Assembly: GCF_022921055.1 (NCBI RefSeq)
Contig: NZ_CP095061.1
Coordinates: 4,255,501 to 4,319,500 of the forward strand
Reading direction: 5' to 3'
DNA length: 64,000 nucleotides
Source: Hymenobacter volaticus
GTDB taxonomy: Bacteria > Bacteroidota > Bacteroidia > Cytophagales > Hymenobacteraceae
Shown: positions 27,649 to 36,975 of the stretch, in pieces
Numbering within the stretch: the stretch's first letter is position 1
Layout: every line of letters begins with the position of its first letter
Notes under the pieces: generated by a model
The model's database searches: none
What the model saw: only the letters and a program-made list of their open reading frames with translations
Told to the model about the DNA's origin: nothing
Position numbers and translations under genes: made by a program

Positions 27649-28149
27649 CTACATATAGATCAGCAATGCTTGGTTAGTAGCCGCAGCCTCATGTACGAAC
27701 TGCCTTAATTCCTTGAAAGTGGTTGTTAGCCATTCCACTATTTCCTCCAACTTTTCCTCCTTGCTCCAATCCAACGGGTAGATTTCCAATTCGTCCATTG
27801 TTGCACTATCGTAGCGCGCCTTGAAGTCTAATTCGGACAAACCAGCCAGCGCCGCAGCGAATCGGCTGACTGCGATGCTTGTCAGCCCACGTGCCGGACC
27901 ATAGCCCAAGTCATGGTCTTCCTCATTACCGACGAACTCGCCGCCATCTAGTAAATATGCGAAAGGCTCCGGCCCATCCCAGTTTGAACCTGTGAGCATG
28001 AAGTGAAGTCCGTGCCATGCTTTGTCCAGATCTAACTCCTGATTGGCGGAAACCGGACTATCAACAAAATCCAGAATCAAATCAGGCTCATCCAGTAACT
28101 CGCGTAGCTGCTCGTCGCTTACTTTCCTAACTGTCATCGTCATGCTCAT
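27649..28149 (-). CDS. DUF1877 (YfbM-like) family protein
   Basis: 166 residues: LDLDKAWHGLHFMLTGSNWD, LGYGPARGLTSIAVSRFAAA and LEEIVEWLTTTFKELRQFVH. The DKAWHGLHFLLTG and GYGPAR motifs are typical of DUF1877. Cytoplasmic, unknown function. ATG 28149 is taken; MTMTVRKVS two codons on is an alternative. Confidence 0.85.
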   Translation of the reverse strand: MSMTMTVRKVSDEQLRELLDEPDLILDFVDSPVSANQELDLDKAWHGLHFMLTGSNWDGPEPFAYLLDGGEFVGNEEDHDLGYGPARGLTSIAVSRFAAALAGLSELDFKARYDSATMDELEIYPLDWSKEEKLEEIVEWLTTTFKELRQFVHEAAATNQALLIYM

Positions 28150-28175
28150 AAACGGATTGCTGTCAAGGTGAAATG

Positions 28176-28214
28176 AAATAAAAAACGGCCACTCTGCAAG
28201 CAGAATGGCCGTTT
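28176..28214 (-). terminator. Rho-independent terminator after the acyl-CoA dehydrogenase
   Basis: AAACGGCCACTCTGC (28183-28197) / GCAGAATGGCCGTTT (28200-28214). Minus-strand T run beyond. Confidence 0.85.
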
Positions 28215-28234
28215 CAAGGTAGCTAAATCGGTAA

Positions 28235-29467
28235 TTATTTGAACGCCTGGATACCCGTAATATCGGCGCCGGTGATGAGCAGGTGGATATCGTGGGTGCC
28301 TTCGTAAGTGATGACAGATTCCAGATTCATCATGTGGCGCATGATAGGATATTCGCCGGTGATGCCCATGCCGCCGTGGATCTGGCGAGCTTCGCGGGCT
28401 ATATGCAAGGCCATATCCACAGAGTTGCGCTTGGCCATGCTAATTTGGGCGCTGGTGGCTTTGCCTTCATTTTTGAGCGTGCCGAGGCGCCAGGCCATCA
28501 GTTGCGCTTTGGTGATTTCGGTCAGCATTTCGGCTAGCTTCTTCTGTTGCAACTGGAAGCCCCCGATGGGTTTGCCGAACTGCGTGCGCTCCAGCGAGTA
28601 CTTCAGAGCCGACTCGTAACAGTCGATGGCGGCACCGATGGCACCCCAGGCAATGCCGAAACGGGCGGAATCGAGGCAGGACAAGGGGCCTTTGAGGCCG
28701 TCGATGTTGGGCAGCACGTTTTCTTTGGGAATGCGCACATCCTCGAACACCAACTCGCCCGTGGTGCTGGCGCGTAGGCTCCACTTGTTGTGGATTTCGG
28801 GGGTGCTGAAGCCTTCCATACCGCGCTCCACTATTACGCCCCGGATGCGGCCATTGTCGTCCTTAGCCCACACGACGGCTAGTTGCGCTTCGGGCGAATT
28901 ACTGATCCAGAGCTTGGCGCCGTTCAGCAGGTAATAGTCGCCTTTGTCTTCGAGCTTAGTTACCATGCCGCCGGGGTTGGAGCCGTGGTCAGGTTCGGTG
29001 AGCCCGAAGCACCCGAGCCACTCGCCGGACGCTAACTTGGGCAGGTACTTGCGGCGCTGCTCTTCGGAACCATAAGCGTAGATCGGGAACATCACCAACG
29101 AACCCTGGACCGAGGCTGTGGAACGCATGCCCGAGTCGCCCCGCTCGATTTCCTGCATGATCAGGCCGTAGCTGATGTAGTCGAGGCCACCGCCGCCGTA
29201 CTCGGTGGGGATGGTGGGGCCGAAGGCGCCTACGTCGCCGAACTTCTTGACGATTTCGGAAGGAAAGTGCGCGTCCTGCGCCCACTTCTCGATGTTGGGG
29301 CTGATTTCCTTTTTTACAAAGTCGCGGATGCTCTGGCGAATCAGCTTGTGCTCTTCGGTGAGCAGGCCGTCGAGGTCGAAGTAATCGGTGAAGCCGGCGG
29401 CGTTGGTGGAACCGTGGACTTTGGTGGCTTTGGCCTGGGGCGAGAGGACGTCAGCTTGCGAAGACAT
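28235..29467 (-). CDS. Acyl-CoA dehydrogenase, glutaryl-CoA dehydrogenase type
   Basis: 410 residues. FAD enzyme. Motifs: GLDYISYGLIMQEIERGDSG, RSTASVQGSLVMFPIYAYGS (the glutaryl-CoA dehydrogenase form of this region), GCFGLTEPDHGSNPGGM, WISNSPEAQLAVVWAKDD, and VITYEGTHDIH, whose Glu is the expected catalytic base. Likely reaction: glutaryl-CoA to crotonyl-CoA with loss of CO2 in lysine and tryptophan breakdown. No pathway partners are next to it, so substrate is inferred from similarity only. Confidence 0.88.
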   Translation of the reverse strand: MSSQADVLSPQAKATKVHGSTNAAGFTDYFDLDGLLTEEHKLIRQSIRDFVKKEISPNIEKWAQDAHFPSEIVKKFGDVGAFGPTIPTEYGGGGLDYISYGLIMQEIERGDSGMRSTASVQGSLVMFPIYAYGSEEQRRKYLPKLASGEWLGCFGLTEPDHGSNPGGMVTKLEDKGDYYLLNGAKLWISNSPEAQLAVVWAKDDNGRIRGVIVERGMEGFSTPEIHNKWSLRASTTGELVFEDVRIPKENVLPNIDGLKGPLSCLDSARFGIAWGAIGAAIDCYESALKYSLERTQFGKPIGGFQLQQKKLAEMLTEITKAQLMAWRLGTLKNEGKATSAQISMAKRNSVDMALHIAREARQIHGGMGITGEYPIMRHMMNLESVITYEGTHDIHLLITGADITGIQAFK

Positions 29468-29666
29468 GGCAGATTGTTGGGTGGGGATATAAACTCAAAG
29501 ATAGGGGTTTCAGCCAGCAGAACAGGCGGCTACAAGGTATGGTTCGGGCCTTAAGACGCCGCCGCTTACGAGGCCGCCACTGAAATTTCTGCGGCTTCTC
29601 TTTCCAATAATTGGTTTCCTCCGTAGAGCTACCCATCCGCCCATCGACTTCTGTACTTACTACCTT

Positions 29667-31403
29667 ATGAGCCACGAAAAAAAACTCAACGAATTAGAAG
29701 CCACCGCTATCTGCGGTAACGATATTTCGTCGTCGTGTCTGTACGTGTCGGCACTTTCTATTGCGTATGCCGGGCAGTATGCTTGGGCAGCACTGCTAGT
29801 AGTCGGGGCAGTGCTGTTTCTGTTTCGCCGCATCTATGGAGAAGTGGTGGGCGCACTGCCACTCAACGGCGGCGCTTACAACGTGTTGCTCAACACCACT
29901 AGCAAGCGCAACGCCGCCGTAGCCGCCTGCCTAACCATCTTGTCGTACATGGCTACGGCCGTTATTTCGGCTTCCGAGGCTATGCACTACCTGCATACGC
30001 TCTGGCACGGGTTGCCCATTATTCTGGCGACGATCCTGCTGCTTGGGCTTTTCTTGCTACTCACCATCCTCGGCATTTCCGAGTCGGCGGTGGTGGCAGT
30101 GGGCATCTTTTTGCTGCACTTGTTTTCGCTTACGCTGCTGGTTGGCGTCACGGCGTGGTATCTGTTTACGCACGGCATCGATACGCTGATAACCAATTGG
30201 CACATGCCGCTGAAAACCAGTTTAGTTTCAGCGTTATTTCTTGGGTTCAGTGCCGCCATGCTCGGGATTTCGGGATTCGAGAGTTCTGCCAACTTTGTGG
30301 AAGAGCAGGCCCAGGGCGTGTTTCAGAAAACGTTGCGCAACATGTGGGTGGTCGTGACGGTGTTTAACCCGCTGCTGGCGTTTCTGGCCGTGGCAGCGCT
30401 GCCTCTGGTAGAAGTTGGCCAACATACCGAGACCTTGCTTTCGCACTTAGGCAATAAAACAGGTGGCCCCTGGCTCTCGACGCTGATTTCAGTTGATGCT
30501 GTAGCTGTGCTAAGCGGCGCGGTACTCACCTCGTTTGTTGGTGTGAGTGGCTTGATGAAACGCATGGCCCTGGACCGCATCCTTCCGCAGTTCTTTTTGA
30601 AGGAGAATGGCCGCAAAAGCAACTACATCATCCTCATCACCTTCTTCCTGCTTTGCTTGTCGGTGTTGCTGATTACCAATGGCGAGCTAGGCCCGCTGGC
30701 CGGAGTATACACCATCTCGTTTTTGTCGGTAATGGCCTTTTTTGCGCTCGGCAACTTCCTGCTTAAGAGCAAGCGCCCCAAGTTGCCTCGGCCCGTATAT
30801 GCCAGCATAGTCACGGTTTCACTGGCTCTGCTAGGCGTGTTGGCGGCGCTTTACGGCAACATCCGCATTCGGCCCGATTACCTCATTGTATTCCTGCAAT
30901 ACTTCCTTCCCTCCATGCTGGTAGTGTCGGCTATGCTCAACCGGACGGCTATTCTGAACTTGGTGCTAGCAGCCGCCGAGTCGCTGGCCAAGCATTCGCC
31001 TCGGATTTCAAGCCTTACGCAAGCCAACATTCGGCGGCAACTAGATGAATTGCACAAGCAGGAATTCGTCTTCTTCACCAAAGGCGACAACGTTTCCAAC
31101 CTCAACAAAGTGATGGCCTACGTGGTGGAAAACGAGTTTACCAACCGCTTGAAAATCGTAACGCTGCTTAAAGAAGGCGAAACCTACCCCCAGGATTTGC
31201 TTAAGGACATTAATGTGCTAGACCGCGCCTACGAGCAAATTGAAGTGGATTTCGTCACGATCAATGGCACGTTTGGACCCGAGCTCATTGACCGGCTATC
31301 CAACGAGTGGCAGATACCGAAGAACTTCATGTTCATTGGCTCCCCCGGCAATGCCTTTCCTTACCAAATTTCCGAGCTAGGCGGCGTCCGACTCATTATT
31401 TGA
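29667..31403 (+). CDS. APC family permease with C-terminal cytoplasmic extension
   Basis: 578 residues. Begins LNELEATAICGNDISSSCLY, an APC-type TM1 with the substrate-binding break, then GEVVGALPLNGGAYNVLLNT and about 12 TM segments to around residue 430. FLGFSAAMLGISGFESSANF is the usual TM6 motif. The last 140 residues are soluble (IRRQLDELHKQEFVFFTKGD onward) and could be regulatory. Probably an amino acid or amine transporter; substrate unknown. Confidence 0.85.
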   Translation: MSHEKKLNELEATAICGNDISSSCLYVSALSIAYAGQYAWAALLVVGAVLFLFRRIYGEVVGALPLNGGAYNVLLNTTSKRNAAVAACLTILSYMATAVISASEAMHYLHTLWHGLPIILATILLLGLFLLLTILGISESAVVAVGIFLLHLFSLTLLVGVTAWYLFTHGIDTLITNWHMPLKTSLVSALFLGFSAAMLGISGFESSANFVEEQAQGVFQKTLRNMWVVVTVFNPLLAFLAVAALPLVEVGQHTETLLSHLGNKTGGPWLSTLISVDAVAVLSGAVLTSFVGVSGLMKRMALDRILPQFFLKENGRKSNYIILITFFLLCLSVLLITNGELGPLAGVYTISFLSVMAFFALGNFLLKSKRPKLPRPVYASIVTVSLALLGVLAALYGNIRIRPDYLIVFLQYFLPSMLVVSAMLNRTAILNLVLAAAESLAKHSPRISSLTQANIRRQLDELHKQEFVFFTKGDNVSNLNKVMAYVVENEFTNRLKIVTLLKEGETYPQDLLKDINVLDRAYEQIEVDFVTINGTFGPELIDRLSNEWQIPKNFMFIGSPGNAFPYQISELGGVRLII

Positions 31404-31421
31404 ATTGCTCTGCCCAAAAAC

Positions 31422-31465
31422 AAAACGCCCTGCGCTGCTTCCTATAGCATCGCAGGGCGTTTTTG
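31422..31465. terminator. Bidirectional terminator between permease and TonB receptor
   Basis: AAAACGCCCTGCG (31422-31434) / CGCAGGGCGTTTT (31451-31463), A run on one side and T run on the other; the two genes converge here. Confidence 0.9.
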
Positions 31466-31477
31466 TGAGGTCTGTTT

Positions 31478-33972
31478 TTAAAACTTCACGCCCACCGACG
31501 CCAAGAAGTTGCGGGTGGCTTGCGGGAAATACCAGTTGAATGTTTGCTGGCGCCCGGTAGCATCGGGGTAGCCGTAGGTGTAGCCGTTGGCCACGTATTC
31601 GCGGTTGAGCACGTTGTTTACGAGCAAGCCCAACTCAATTTCCTTCACAAACGTCGGCCGGATGGCGTAACGCACCCGGAAGTCCAGCACTTGGTACGGC
31701 TTGATGCTGCGCTCCAAGCTGGCGGAGTTGTCGAGGTACTGGCGGCTGACGGTTTTGTAGAGCAGCGCCAGGCGTAGGTTCTTCACTGGCTGTCCTTCCA
31801 GCGTATGCGCCGACACGGCAGCGGGCGAGTAGGAAATGGTCGTGGTGCGAGGCTGCGCATCCACAATGGGGGTGTAGTTCTCGTCGTAGATGACGTTGCG
31901 GTAGTCTAGGATACGGTTGCGGCTCAGCGTCAGGGTGCTGCTCAAGCTAATCTTGTCGTCGGCGGAGGCAAAGCCGGTCAGCTCCACGCCCGTTCGGTAG
32001 CTGCGGGCTACGTTGGTGCGCAGGGCCGTACCCACGTCGTTCAGCTGGCCGGTAGCTACCAGTTGGTCGCGGTAGTTCATGTAGAAGTAGTTGGCTTCGA
32101 ACCGCAACGAGGTTTTGGGTCCAAGCAAGCTAGCATCAGAACGAGTGAAGCGGTAGCCTCCTTCAAAGTCTTCGAGACGCTCGGCCTTGGCGCTTTGGTC
32201 GCCGGCGGGGCGGTCGGTAAAGTCGGAGCGGACGGGCTCCCGCTGGCCTATCGCAAAGCTGGCGTAGAGTTGCTGCCCTTCGGCTAGTGCGTAGGTGGCA
32301 CCGGCTTTGGGGTTGAAAAAGGTGTAGCGGGCGCGGGTCGTTACGTCGTTCTGGTCGTCTTCTACGCCATCAATGTCGTACTCGATGTGCCGCACTTGCA
32401 GGTCGCCGTACACACCGAGCTTGGGCAATACCTGCCAGGTGGCGCGGGCGTAGGCGTTGTAGTCGGTTTTGGTGGCGTCGTTGAAGTAGTAGCGCTGGCC
32501 GATGGTGCTATTAGAAGCGTATTGCGCCCAGATTATTTCGCCGTAGTGGTCGTTGGTGAAGCGGTTCCAGGCGCCGCCTACTGTGGCCTGAAAACGGTCG
32601 TTGTCGTGGGGCTGATAGTTGAGGGCGAAGGTGCCGCCATAGAAATAGTTATCGAGCCACTTGCGGTCTACCAGGTTCGTGCGCGTGATGGTGTCGCCAC
32701 CGATAACAACATTGGCTAGGTTGTAGTCTGAAAAGCGCCGGTTGGCGCGGTAGTTTTCATAGTAGCCGAAGCCGCGGGTGAGGTGCAATGCGGCCCCAAT
32801 GTTCCAATCCTGACCTAACCCCTGCGTGAGGTGCAGTTGGTAATGGTTTTGCTGGTAGTTGTCGGTTTGGTTGTCGTAGGTGTAGTAGCTGTAGCGGCGG
32901 CCTTCCTGCTGTACTCGCGCTGCATCCGCTTCCGATAGTTCGCCGTTGTCGATGTACTGTTGCAAGAGCGCCCGGTTGCCGGTAATGGCCGGTTCGGGTA
33001 CCCCGTTCCACGCCTGATAAGTTTTCTCGCGCCCCGAAAACGCAATAAACTTCAGCAACGTGTTCTTGGCCTGGTAGCCCGCCGCAAAGTAGTACGACTT
33101 CAAATCCGAGGAAGCCCGGTTCATGTAGCCGTCGGTGGCAATGCGCGATAAACGGCCATCCACCATGAAGTGGCCGCCGAGCAGCCCGGTTCCGAACTGC
33201 ACGTTGTTTTTCCAGGTGTTGAAAGAGCCGTAGGTGTTCTGCGACTCCCCGTAGGCTTCGCGGCGGTTGTCCAGCGTCGAGATGTTGATGCTGGCCCCGA
33301 AGGCAGCCCCGCCGTTTTGACTGGTGCCCACGCCACGCTGCACTTGCAGGCTGCTAATCGACGAAGCCAGATCGGGCAAATTCACCAGAAACGACCCGTG
33401 CGACTCGGCATCGTTGAGCGGCACCCCGTTGATGGTCATGTTGATACCTGTGTTGCTCGTGCCCCTGATACGAATATCGGTGTAGCCTACACCGGCGCCG
33501 GCATCAGAGTTTACAACTACCGAAGGAGTCTGGTCGAGCAAATAAGGCAGGTCTTGGCCGAAGTTGCGCTTATTCAGCTCTTCCCGGCTCACGTTGGTAT
33601 AGGCCGTGGCCGTGCGGTTGTTGGCGCGGGAAGCGGTTACGAGGGCTTCGCCGGTGAGTACGCCCCCGGCTGCAACGTGGTACTGAGGCGCTGCTCGGTG
33701 GCCTGCCCTTGCAGGCGGCGCAACAGGGTTTCGTAGCCAAGAAACGAGACGCGCAGCTCATGCGGCCCGGCGGGCACGGCAGACAACGAGAAAGTCCCGG
33801 TGGCATCGGTGGCGGCGCTGGCCGTGCCATCGAGCAAGATGGTGGCGCCGGGCAATGCAGTGCCGGTGCGAGCATCCAATACAGTACCCAACACTGGACC
33901 TTGTGCCCAGGCCGAGGAAGAAAGCAGAGGCAGCGCCAAAAGCACAGTCCCGGAAAGCAGTAAACTTTTCAA
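31478..33972 (-). CDS. TonB-dependent receptor under TPP riboswitch control (frameshifted)
   Basis: Outer-membrane active transporter, 831 residues after repair. Start is a TTG at 33972 (KSLLLSGTVLLALPLLSSSA signal peptide, cleavage near SAWAQ); there is no in-frame ATG after the riboswitch. A carboxypeptidase-regulatory-like domain (GTVLDARTGTALPGATILLD) follows, then the plug (RIRGTSNTGINMTINGVPLN) and a 22-strand barrel ending in Phe (ASVGVKF). One G is missing from the run 33663-33667; repair reads QPGGVLTGEALVTASRANNR. Given the riboswitch, thiamine or a precursor is the likely ligand (inference from regulation). Confidence 0.9.
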
Positions 33973-34047
33973 AAATGAAAACTGAAAAGGTAGAACGGGC
34001 CCTGCGCCAGGGGTCGGCACGTTGGCAGTATCGTTCGCGGATCGTCT

Positions 34048-34128
34048 GTTCCCTTCGCCGGCATTACCCGGATCAGGTTCAATGGGTATGATCTCAGCCT
34101 TGGCCTTATTGGCGTGGGGCACCCCTAA
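34048..34128 (-). promoter_or_regulatory. TPP (thi-box) riboswitch
   Basis: Read on the minus strand the element carries, in order, the conserved thi-box blocks: GGGGTGCCCC, AAGGCTGAGATCATACCC, TTGAACCTGATCCGGGTAAT and GCCGGCGAAGGGAAC. CUGAGA (HMP-binding arm) and ACCUGAUC/GGGUAAU (pyrophosphate arm) are the diagnostic parts. It ends 75 bases before the TTG start of the TonB receptor. In that linker CTTTTCA and TGAAAAG could pair and bury the start codon, suggesting translational control (inference). Confidence 0.95.
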
Positions 34129-34138
34129 ACTTCTGCTG

Positions 34139-34146
34139 CAAAGGTA
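34139..34146 (-). promoter_or_regulatory. Possible -7 promoter box of the riboswitch transcript
   Basis: Minus-strand TACCTTTG fits TAnnTTTG and lies about 10 bases upstream of the first riboswitch block, the expected distance for transcription to begin just before the aptamer. Confidence 0.5.
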
Positions 34147-34414
34147 ACCCCTTTCCGCCTGTTGTTGCGAGCCAACCAGAGAATCTATATTCTTTCGTTG
34201 AAATGATTGTACTCGGCATAAGCGCTGCGCTTAGATCGGTAATCAGGAAGAAGAATTCGAGAGGTCTTTACTTTCGATTGATAATCAATTACCTTAGGAA
34301 GGCTTTCCATTTATCAAACCCGGGTGGTGAGAAAACAACAAGAGCCTTGGCGCCGTTATTTACTTGGCACCCACCGCTAGTCTGCTCGTTCGTCCTTTCA
34401 TCCTACCTCCGACC

Positions 34415-34659
34415 ATGACCCCCCTCGTGTACTTACTTGTCGTTCTAGCTATCACGATTTATTTCTTGCTGATTCCACGGCGGCGTTACCCCAATCCGCC
34501 CCAGCCCGACAGCGACGACGACGGGGAGAACCGCTCGACGATGGCCTCCCCGACTTGGACCTTCCGCCCGGTATCACCCGCCCCATCAACGATTGGGAAC
34601 CGGATTACAACCGGCGGCCGCAACGACCCGTGCGCCCCACCGCGCCCCACCTTTCCTAA
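34415..34659 (+). CDS. Short single-TM protein with acidic/proline tail (frameshifted)
   Basis: ATG 34415 gives MTPLVYLLVVLAITIYFLLI, a TM anchor, then PRRRYPNPPQPDSDDDG. One G missing from the run 34523-34526 changes the tail: repaired it reads GEPLDDGLPDLDLPPGITRP then INDWEPDYNRRP to a stop at 34659, 81 residues. The repaired tail is far more protein-like than the unrepaired one. Function unknown. The 270-base gap before it shows no other gene; a 71-codon ORF there is not convincing. Confidence 0.5.
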
Positions 34660-34690
34660 CGTACGTTATAAATACTGCCTATACGGCATT

Positions 34691-34776
34691 AAATCCAACG
34701 ACCCTTCCGGCGCTGTTTCCCGTTGTTAATCGTGGCTGATGCAACAGAAACAGACCTTGGAAGGGTCGTTGGGTTT
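34691..34776. repeat. Long nested inverted repeat
   Basis: Arms 34691-34708 and 34759-34776 are 18 bases each with one mismatch (AAATCCAACGACCCTTCC on the left). Inside, CTGTTT pairs with AAACAG and GTTGTTAATC partly with GATGCAAC, so most of the element can fold into one hairpin. It lies between convergent genes without a clear T run. It may be a repeat element rather than a simple terminator. Confidence 0.6.
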
Positions 34777-34831
34777 AGTGTGAATGGAAGCTAAAGCAGA
34801 TGCTAGTGTCGCCTAATCCCGAGCTTGTTGT

Positions 34832-35245
34832 CTACAGTTCGCGGCCCATTCGCACATAAGGAATCGGGCCTTTATAAAAGACGGATCCTTGAGGCAGCAG
34901 CCCAAAACGGGCGTAGAATTCGGCGCTGTCTTGGCGGGCGTCGCACCAGATGTGGGTGGCATCGTGGCGGCGCGCTTCGGCCATAACGTGTTGCAGCAGG
35001 GCGCTGCCGATGCCTTGCCGCTGGTAGTGGGGGTGCGTAGCAAATTTGCGAAAACGGGCTTCGGTGTTTTCTACGAAAAGCGAAATAACGGCCACTAGCG
35101 CATCTTTCACGAAAGCCCCAAAGTGCAGACCCGCCGCATCATTTTCCACTTTCACGTAGTCTAGCGGCTTGTCGGGCCATAGCACCTGGTGGCGCAGCGC
35201 GTACGTATCGGCGGGGCTAATGGAGCGAATGTCAACGGCGGGCAT
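34832..35245 (-). CDS. GNAT family N-acetyltransferase
   Basis: 137 residues. The acetyl-CoA-binding motif A is RKFATHPHYQRQGIGSALLQ (Q-x-x-G-x-G). ARQDSAEFYARFGLLPQGSV is the usual motif B. Start MPAVDIRSIS at 35245. Substrate unknown. Stop of the neighbouring epimerase-like gene is 11 bases from this start, so the two are likely one transcript. Confidence 0.88.
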   Translation of the reverse strand: MPAVDIRSISPADTYALRHQVLWPDKPLDYVKVENDAAGLHFGAFVKDALVAVISLFVENTEARFRKFATHPHYQRQGIGSALLQHVMAEARRHDATHIWCDARQDSAEFYARFGLLPQGSVFYKGPIPYVRMGREL

Positions 35246-35256
35246 AACAGCAAGTG

Positions 35257-36132
35257 CTATTCGGCGGTGATACTGTAGGATGCCACGAACTCCTGGCCCG
35301 GCTGTAGCGTCAGAATACCTTCCTTATCGGCTAGGTCGCCGGAATCGCCGACGGAGCTGGCGATGCCGTGCCATGGCTCGATGCACACGAAACGGGCGCC
35401 GGGGCCCTTGGTCCAGAGGCCGAGGTAGGGAAAGCCGTCGAAGCGGACGCGCACAGCGCGCTCGGAGCGGCGGCTACGGAGCGTAACGTGCGTGAAGTCG
35501 AAGTTCTTTAGTACCAGCGCATCTTGCTCGAACAGCTCATACCGCAAAGGCATGGCCGTTTCTTCGTTCAAAATAGGCTCCGTCTGGCCGTTGAGCAGGC
35601 CACCTTCCAACAGATGTCGCTCGAACGTAACGAGGTGGTCGAACACGAATTCATAGTCCTCGAATTGCTCGTTGGCAAGCAGTGGGCACCGGAAAGCGGG
35701 ATGTGCCCCAATGCCAAACAGCAGTTCGCCAGTCCCGATGTTGGTTACCTCCCACCCAATGGTAAGCATGGGGCCCGCCAGCCGGTAGCTAATCAGCAAG
35801 CTAAAATCGAAGGGAAACAGGGCGCGCGTAGCCTCGTTAGCGCGCAGTTCCAGCACTAGCTCGGCCGGCATTTGGCGCACGAGCGTGAAGTCTTGGTCGC
35901 GTGCAAAACCGTGCTGCGTGAGGCGGTAGCTCTGACCTTGATAGGTATACGTATCATTCGGCAGGCGTCCCACAATAGGGAAAAGCACCGGTGCATGACG
36001 AGCCCATACGGCAGGGTCGGCCTCCCATATATACTCCAAGTTGTCGAGGTCTTTGCGAATGAAGCTGCTCAGTTCGGCGCCGTTGGACTGTATGGTCACG
36101 CGGGACTGTTCGTTTTCGAGGGTGTAGGTCAT
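35257..36132 (-). CDS. Aldose 1-epimerase family protein (LacX-like)
   Basis: 291 residues. Galactose mutarotase-like beta-sandwich with VLFPIVGRLPNDTY, LTQHGFARDQDF (His), LLFGIGAHPAFRCPL (second His) and FVCIEPWHGIASS (catalytic Glu). This spacing is that of the LacX-like subgroup, interconverting sugar anomers. Start MTYTLENEQS at 36132; the in-frame ATG at 36210 adds 26 non-family residues. Sugar substrate unknown. Confidence 0.88.
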   Translation of the reverse strand: MTYTLENEQSRVTIQSNGAELSSFIRKDLDNLEYIWEADPAVWARHAPVLFPIVGRLPNDTYTYQGQSYRLTQHGFARDQDFTLVRQMPAELVLELRANEATRALFPFDFSLLISYRLAGPMLTIGWEVTNIGTGELLFGIGAHPAFRCPLLANEQFEDYEFVFDHLVTFERHLLEGGLLNGQTEPILNEETAMPLRYELFEQDALVLKNFDFTHVTLRSRRSERAVRVRFDGFPYLGLWTKGPGARFVCIEPWHGIASSVGDSGDLADKEGILTLQPGQEFVASYSITAE

Positions 36133-36278
36133 GGGAGGGATAGATGATGAACTAACGATAATAGGCAGCGAAGAGGAAAAAGGTTGTGCAGAATCTAACC
36201 AAGCTTTCAAAAACTCACCCTGCCTGATCTGATATACACTTGCTACAGCGCCTCAGGCACTGACATCAAAGCAAGTAT

Positions 36279-36377
36279 TGTCATGCTGAGCGGAGCCGAA
36301 GCATCTCGCTAGTGTGGTAGCTCCCACTACTTGCCCAATGAATCGGGCGAGATGCTTCGGCTCCGCTCAGCATGACA
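36279..36377. repeat. Perfect 31-bp inverted repeat, REP-like intergenic element
   Basis: Left arm 36279-36309 and right arm 36347-36377 are perfect reverse complements over 31 bases, with a 37-base loop. The left arm contains CATGCTGAGCGGAGCCGAAG. The loop itself can form a small hairpin (GTGG/CCAC). Similar intergenic palindromes are, from memory, frequent in Hymenobacter genomes. A diverged single arm is at 40876-40908. Confidence 0.85.
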
Positions 36378-36402
36378 GTTACTTTGGCATTCGCATCGAG
36401 GC

Positions 36403-36930
36403 TTATCTGCCTAGCAACTCATCCACCAGCTGCCGGGCTTGCTCGAAACGCTGGTCTAGCGCCCCGCTGATTATAGAGAAGTTTGCTTTCTGGTCAACTA
36501 GGGCTTGTTGGTAGACTTGAAAGAAATGCTGGCGCAAGTGCGGATGTTCGCGTAGCGGATCGGGCTCCCACGGCAAATCCACGTTCAGCAACAGCGCCAA
36601 GTCGTAGAGTTGCTGTCCGATGCGCTGCAAAATCCAGTCGGGGCAGTGCCCGAAAGCGTGTTCGGCCCACACTTTTATTACCAGTAAGTCGGTGTCGCAG
36701 AAGAAAACAGCGTGGCCTTGCGCCTGCGCTTCGGCGGCGGCTTGCTCTTCTTCACGAAGCTGGCCGCGGGCTATTTCCTCTAAGTCAGGCAAGGTATAGC
36801 TAGGGCCTTTTTCCTCTAAGTAAGCACGGGCGTACTCGGGAGCCCACGTGGTATGGTAGTGCGCCGCTAGCTGCCGGCTAAGCGTGGTTTTGCCCGTTGA
36901 CTCGGGGCCCGTAATGGCAACGCGCAGCAT
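36403..36930 (-). CDS. NadR-like P-loop kinase (AAA_28 type)
   Basis: 175 residues. Walker A VAITGPESTGKTTLSRQLAA; EYARAYLEEKG and FFCDTDLLVIKVWAEHAFG match the ribosylnicotinamide-kinase half of NadR. Expected to phosphorylate nicotinamide riboside to NMN. There is no adenylyltransferase or DNA-binding domain, so it is the kinase part only. Start MLRVAITGP at 36930 (MLKN four codons up is possible). It is 45 bases downstream of pnuC on the same strand, so transporter and kinase form a salvage pair. Confidence 0.88.
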   Translation of the reverse strand: MLRVAITGPESTGKTTLSRQLAAHYHTTWAPEYARAYLEEKGPSYTLPDLEEIARGQLREEEQAAAEAQAQGHAVFFCDTDLLVIKVWAEHAFGHCPDWILQRIGQQLYDLALLLNVDLPWEPDPLREHPHLRQHFFQVYQQALVDQKANFSIISGALDQRFEQARQLVDELLGR

Positions 36931-36975
36931 GTTTTTCAACAAGAAGTAGGTATGTAATGGCGAACAGTAGACTTT

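Noticed and set aside
33170..33736. 188-codon plus-strand ORF opposite the TonB receptor plug
   Set aside because: Shadow; the plus-strand product has no recognisable features while the minus strand encodes the plug.
33973..34122. N-terminal extension of the TonB receptor ORF (MPHANKAKAEII...)
   Set aside because: These codons are the TPP riboswitch and its linker read as protein; the signal peptide begins only after TTG 33972.
34203..34418. 71-codon plus-strand ORF between the riboswitch and the small TM protein
   Set aside because: No domain, signal or start context; composition not protein-like.
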